From: Pleurotus ostreatus/Saccharomyces cerevisiae fusant
Taxonomy: Eukaryota > Opisthokonta
NCBI GenBank assembly: GCA_024196135.1
Contig: JAMQCK010001119.1
Span: 1-11,790 of the forward strand
Length of the DNA: 11,790 nucleotides
Direction: 5' to 3'
In this document: positions 8,321-11,790 of the stretch, in pieces
How positions within the stretch are numbered: the stretch's first letter is position 1
How the letters are laid out: each line of letters begins with the position of its first letter
Program-made: the position numbers and the translations under genes
Notes under the pieces: generated by a model
Database searches by the model: none
What the model was told of the DNA's origin: nothing
Seen by the model: the letters and a program-made list of their open reading frames with translations, nothing else

Positions 8321-10750
8321 TCAAGCTTTCCCCACGGTAACACCAGAGTACCACCCCGCGTCGTTGTCGTTGCAGATCTCGAGAACCGAGTTGTCTGCGG
8401 ACTGGTAGTACACCCGGACGTAGCGGCCCCCGTCCCACTGGGCCGGAGCGAACTTCGCGCCCCGTTCGAGAGGGCCGACGACCGTGCTGTTGTTCCACCA
8501 GCCATCGATGTTGGTGGCGCGCACAATCTCGGAGTCCGTGTTCATCCAGTAGACGTCCAGCACGACGCCGCGCCAGCTCCCGAAAAGCGCGCCAATCTGG
8601 GTACGGCCGGGCGCGGGGCCACCCCGGAAGTCGCCTGCAGGGCAGGTCAGTAAGGTGGGCTTTTGAAAGGACGATGGAGAGGAAGTGCGTACCAGAAGAC
8701 CACCCGTCATTGTTTAGGACTTGCTCGCGGATGTAGAGGTCCTCGGTCTGATAGTAGACGCGGAATTGAAGGCCATTGAACTCGAAGGGGACAGCCGCAA
8801 TGCTGGTCCCGCTGAGAGCCGATGGCAGTGTAGCGCCTCGGAACCAGCCCCCGTCGTTGCAGAATTCCTGAATCTCGTTCGATCCGTCCTCTAATAAGGA
8901 CTGAGCATACAAGCGTGCTAGAACAAGAGAGGGATCACGAACCTTGGCAATACACGCGGATGTGCAAGCCGGTATCGTTCTCGTATTGGAACGCGGCGAT
9001 GGAGGTGTTGAAGGCGGCTTGGATATCCATGCCGTTTAAGCCGCCCTGGGACCAGTTCCCATAATCGTAGCAGTACTCCTGCAGCTTGTTCTCGGTGTTG
9101 AGATAGTACACGCGAATCTATATGACGAAATGTAAGCGCTATGAACAAAAATTGAAGGTATAATTGCTTACCTGATTTCCGCGGTCCCAGTTGATGGCCG
9201 CGAGAGGCGTGAAGGGCGCAGCGTCCCAAAGACTCGGCTGGTCGATGCCGCCGGTCCATTGCCCGTCGATGTGCACACTTTCCAGCACGCCGCCCGGCGG
9301 GTTCTGGTAGTACACGCGCGCGCTCCAAATGCGCGGCGTCGTCACCGCGAAGTTGGTGTACGGGACGATCTTGGGCGGGCCGTCGATCGTGATGGGGTAC
9401 TTCCACCACCCGCTCGTCTTGCACTCGGCCGCCGTGGACCAGAACCACCAGCTCATGGTGAGTTCGCGCATGCGGCGGTTCTCGATGACCTTGCGGCGCT
9501 CGACGTCCGTCTGGGAAGCGTCTTTGTACTTGAAGAGCGGCGCGAGGTCTTGCGTGCCGAGCGCGGACTCGAGGGTGGGGGCGATGGTCCAGGCTTTGTA
9601 ATTGCTCGGCGAAGGGATCGTCTTGCTCGTATAGGCCGTGTATATCTCGTCCGCAGAGGCCTGCACGGCGGCGACGCAGCGCTTGAGATTGTCGGCAGCG
9701 ACCTCGTCGAGCGCGCGCTTGTCGCCGTAGCAGGTCCACCACTCTCCGCCGGGGTTCCTGACCGACAAGCCGATGGCGCAGTCCTCGTCGTGCATGAACT
9801 ACGACGGCCGGTCAGCAGTCGCTAAACATGCGGCGGTAGGAAACGTACCTTAGCACAAGCATCGGACGTGAGGTCGTACGACCTGTGCAAGCCCCTGCGA
9901 GGAGTACGCAGGTGACCAGACGAGAACGAGTCCTCGAGGAAATGGTCGGCAAAGGCGTTCAGCGTGTACGCTCCGTCCAAATCACCATTGGCCGCAGTCT
10001 GAAGCGCCAGGGCATGCCCAGCATTGTACGCCGTGCGTGCGTCGGGGCCGAAGTGATCCCAGTTGATGCGCGCCAGCCCCAGATAGCTCGGGAACCCAGA
10101 TGGGCGGGACTTCGTGAGCCACCACAGCTTCACGCTAACGTCCGGGAGCTGGTTGTACGCGACCGACGGGTCTTCGTGACGGTGCAGCGCATCGTTGACG
10201 GCGTCGACCTCGGTCTGTAGAACGGCGAGGATGTCGCGAGCTTCCTTCGGCTGGCGAGAGCTGGGGTCGGCGAGGGTGCTGAACGCCGCGAGGAAACGCT
10301 TCGACTGGTCCTGCGCATCCTTTCCGTCGCTGATGGGGTCCGTGGTGCCGTAGAAGTCGCTGGCGAGGCCGTTGATCTGGCCGTAGGTGACGACGAGCCC
10401 ATTCTTGAGCGTGTACTTGTGGTCGATGGCCGGGACCGACGTGCCGTTGGCAAGCGTGAGGTTGATGGTGTCGCCGATGTAGCTGTGCTCGGCGTACTCA
10501 AAACCTGGTATCAAGAGGAATGAGACTGGATACAAGCACGGTGGAACAGCCAAGACAGACCCAGCATATCCTTCTTCATGGGCTTGTTGTGCAGCGGGAC
10601 GGGGACGACAGTGCGCCCGAACACAACGTCCGTGTCGGCGATGACATCCGCTGCATCGGTTGGCGGAATAGACCTGGGTTTGAGTGTCAGCTAGCGATGA
10701 GCACCCGAGTCAACGAGAGCGTACGGATCCTGCTGAGCGTGCGAGGACAT
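8321..10750 (-). CDS. Zinc-dependent phospholipase C-like domain fused to a fucose-lectin-like propeller
   Basis: Seven exons on the minus strand (10750-10725, 10673-10561, 10504-9849, 9798-9172, 9117-8943, 8890-8693, 8634-8321) give 702 residues; all six introns are GT-AG, 50-58 nt, and in frame. Residues about 48-400 resemble zinc-dependent phospholipase C-like proteins: HSYIGDT, GLASDFYG (Asp96), NWDHFGPDA, GHALAL and ADHFLEDSFSSGHLRTPR. The last has His234-x3-Asp238-x5-His244, the spacing of zinc ligands in Bacillus PC-PLC. Residues about 412-702 form six repeats of the Aleuria aurantia lectin type (RVYYQ...LE...W). Arg/Glu pairs are at 426/438, 476/488, 528/541, 576/588 and 672/684; the fifth repeat has Asp625 and Arg637 instead. 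No signal peptide or membrane segment is seen. A role as a sugar-targeted lipase in defence is inference. The domain families are fairly clear; catalysis and ligand are unproven. Confidence 0.85.
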
Positions 10751-10830
10751 GTTGACTGTGCTCTCTTGTAAAAAGCTATAGGCTGCGTTGAGGTAACACT
10801 GCGCTGGTCTCTTATGGGCTCTCAGCCTGC

Positions 10831-10840
10831 CCTTTTATAC
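10831..10840 (-). promoter_or_regulatory. TATA box of the phospholipase-lectin gene
   Basis: On the minus strand this reads GTATAAAAGG, a strong TATA box, about 80 nt before the proposed ATG at 10750-10748. The position supports that start codon and the very short first exon. Confidence 0.6.
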
Positions 10841-11297
10841 GCCGCCTGCATATTCGAGCTGTAAGCAAATTATAGCAAAGTTCACGAGGGCAGTAAGAAG
10901 AGAACGGGGCACGGGGACAATGCTGATTAGGGAGACGCACAGACTGTTCGGTGCTGGGCCGTCGGGTCGGAAGAAACGATCCTTCTCGCGCCGGACGCTG
11001 ATACGAGCCGGCTGAGCAGGGCGTCAAGGCAAGCCACCAGACCTCTGATTGTAAGTTTCACACACTATCTTCGCCGCCCATTTCTCTTCGCCTGTGCAAT
11101 CGTATAAGGCCAGACTCACTTCAGCGCCCGGTGGCTGTCAATGAAGGGCGGCTTGGAATGCCGGCTGTCGAGAAATCCGTGATGCTTGAGAAAGAACTCT
11201 CATAGACATACAGTCGATTGACAGCCCTAAACTGAGGGTATACGATTGCCCATGTGTGCGCGAGTCGGCCATTGATGAGGGCGCAGAACAAGATGAT

Positions 11298-11310
11298 TAT
11301 TCCCGGAATA
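11298..11310. repeat. Inverted repeat TATTCC-C-GGAATA
   Basis: Six-base perfect arms flank one base. It lies about 225 nt before the ATG of the rightmost gene and about 550 nt before that of the phospholipase-lectin gene. It could be a binding site for a dimeric factor, but no factor is identified. Confidence 0.4.
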
Positions 11311-11332
11311 TGCCGAAACGGGGGCAAACGGA

Positions 11333-11364
11333 GTCACGGTCCCGTGACCAGGGGCAGCCGTGAC
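11333..11364. repeat. GTCACGG/CCGTGAC inverted repeat plus a third copy
   Basis: GTCACGG at 11333-11339 and CCGTGAC at 11342-11348 form a palindrome with a 2-nt spacer. A further CCGTGAC occurs at 11358-11364. Three copies of a 7-mer in 32 nt suggest a regulatory cluster for the flanking divergent genes; no known factor is assigned. Confidence 0.4.
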
Positions 11365-11443
11365 GCCGGGCCGCCCCTTGGCGGATGCGCTACTAGCACT
11401 TCATCTTGTCCCGGACTTCCACGTCACCAAGAACATCGCCCTT

Positions 11444-11451
11444 TCTATATT
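11444..11451 (+). promoter_or_regulatory. TATA-like element of the rightmost gene
   Basis: TCTATATT lies about 85 nt before the proposed ATG at 11534 and is followed by a C/T-rich stretch, consistent with a core promoter. Confidence 0.4.
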
Positions 11452-11533
11452 GCGGTTCTCTGCTACTCTCGCAAGGCTCATCTCCAGGTGCTCGGACACA
11501 CACAACGCTACCACGACGCATTTCTACGCCAAC

Positions 11534-11790
11534 ATGTCCTATCCTTTCGGAGACACCGCGCCACACGCGACAGATGATATAGGACATGTTCCAGAAGCCG
11601 CAGGAGGAGACCATGACGACGTGCGTTACTTGCCTGTACTCCACTACTGATACTCACCACAAAGTCTTTGGCAGACCACCCCGAACGATGGCCCTTTAGA
11701 GTCTTCCGTCGATGTGCCACAAATTCCGATCGTGCTTTCCCAACAAACAGCTTTGTTGAACCTCATTATCCAGAACACCCTATTGTCACT
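11534..11790 (+). CDS. 5' end of an unidentified protein gene, cut by the window edge
   Basis: The start ATG is in good context (CCAACATGTCC) and a TATA-like element lies upstream. Exon 1 (11534-11620) encodes 29 residues beginning MSYPFGDTAP, acidic and His-rich. A GTGCGT donor follows, and two acceptors are possible in the same phase-0 exon boundary. AAAG ending at 11664 gives a 44-nt intron; GCAG ending at 11674 gives a 54-nt intron with a CTGAT branch-like site about 25 nt before it. The second is preferred for its intron length; it leads to a frame containing LSQQTALLNLIIQNTLLS, open to the window end. I recognise no domain in the visible 67 or so residues and assign no function. Confidence 0.5.

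Larger units (their letters stand above)
10751..11533. other. Divergent intergenic region, phospholipase-lectin gene / unidentified gene
   Basis: About 780 nt separate two divergent start codons. Open frames at 10812-11027 and 11121-11327 (minus strand) have no recognisable content or splice support. The region contains TATA-like elements for both genes and a cluster of inverted repeats at 11298-11364, annotated separately. Confidence 0.5.

Noticed and set aside
8918..9742. 274-codon minus-strand frame inside the phospholipase-lectin gene
   Set aside because: It is an alternative frame of the real exons; the lectin repeats and zinc motif occur only in the chosen frames.
11121..11327. 68-codon minus-strand frame with a hydrophobic N-terminus resembling a signal peptide
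   Set aside because: It begins with TTG, has no in-frame ATG at the hydrophobic part, and shows no splice partners or recognisable domain.
1..11790. tRNA genes, rRNA, CRISPR arrays, long terminal repeats or transposases
   Set aside because: No B-box-like tRNA signature, regular repeat array, terminal repeat or transposase/reverse transcriptase motif was found on reading both strands.

Overview
The window looks like nuclear DNA from an Agaricomycete basidiomycete, possibly a polypore or relative. The evidence is a GC-rich, gene-dense sequence with many very short GT-AG introns (about 45-63 nt), CTGAC/CTGAT-like branch sites, TATA boxes and C/T-rich leaders, plus an F-box family typical of mushroom genomes. 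No rRNA, tRNA, CRISPR array or intact transposon was seen. All gene models were built by eye from splice sites and reading frame; no search was run.

Layout, left to right: (1) a PrxQ/BCP-type peroxiredoxin-like gene (+, five exons) whose active-site motif is eroded and which has a long low-complexity tail. (2) TIM9, a small mitochondrial intermembrane-space chaperone (-, three exons), convergent with gene 1. (3) A DAHP synthase of the ARO3/ARO4 family (+, four exons), divergent from TIM9. (4) A mitochondrial ornithine carrier of the ORT1/ARG11 type (+, four exons). (5) A 534-residue F-box protein (+, two exons). (6) A seven-exon gene (-) that joins a zinc-dependent phospholipase C-like domain to a six-repeat Aleuria aurantia lectin-like propeller. 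(7) The 5' end of an unidentified gene (+), cut by the window edge.

Genes 2-4 are conserved housekeeping genes: mitochondrial import, the first step of the shikimate pathway, and ornithine export for arginine synthesis. The DAHP synthase and ornithine carrier genes are adjacent, and both have TGASTC-type motifs upstream that could reflect cross-pathway amino-acid control; this is inference. Genes 5-7 look like a more accessory segment.

The most interesting element is the phospholipase-lectin fusion. It has no signal peptide, keeps an H-x3-D-x5-H zinc signature, and five of its six lectin repeats keep the Arg/Glu pair expected for fucose binding. A cytosolic, sugar-targeted defence protein is a reasonable hypothesis. 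The second point of interest is the peroxiredoxin, which has lost the Pro and Thr of the PxxxTxxC motif and the usual resolving Cys.
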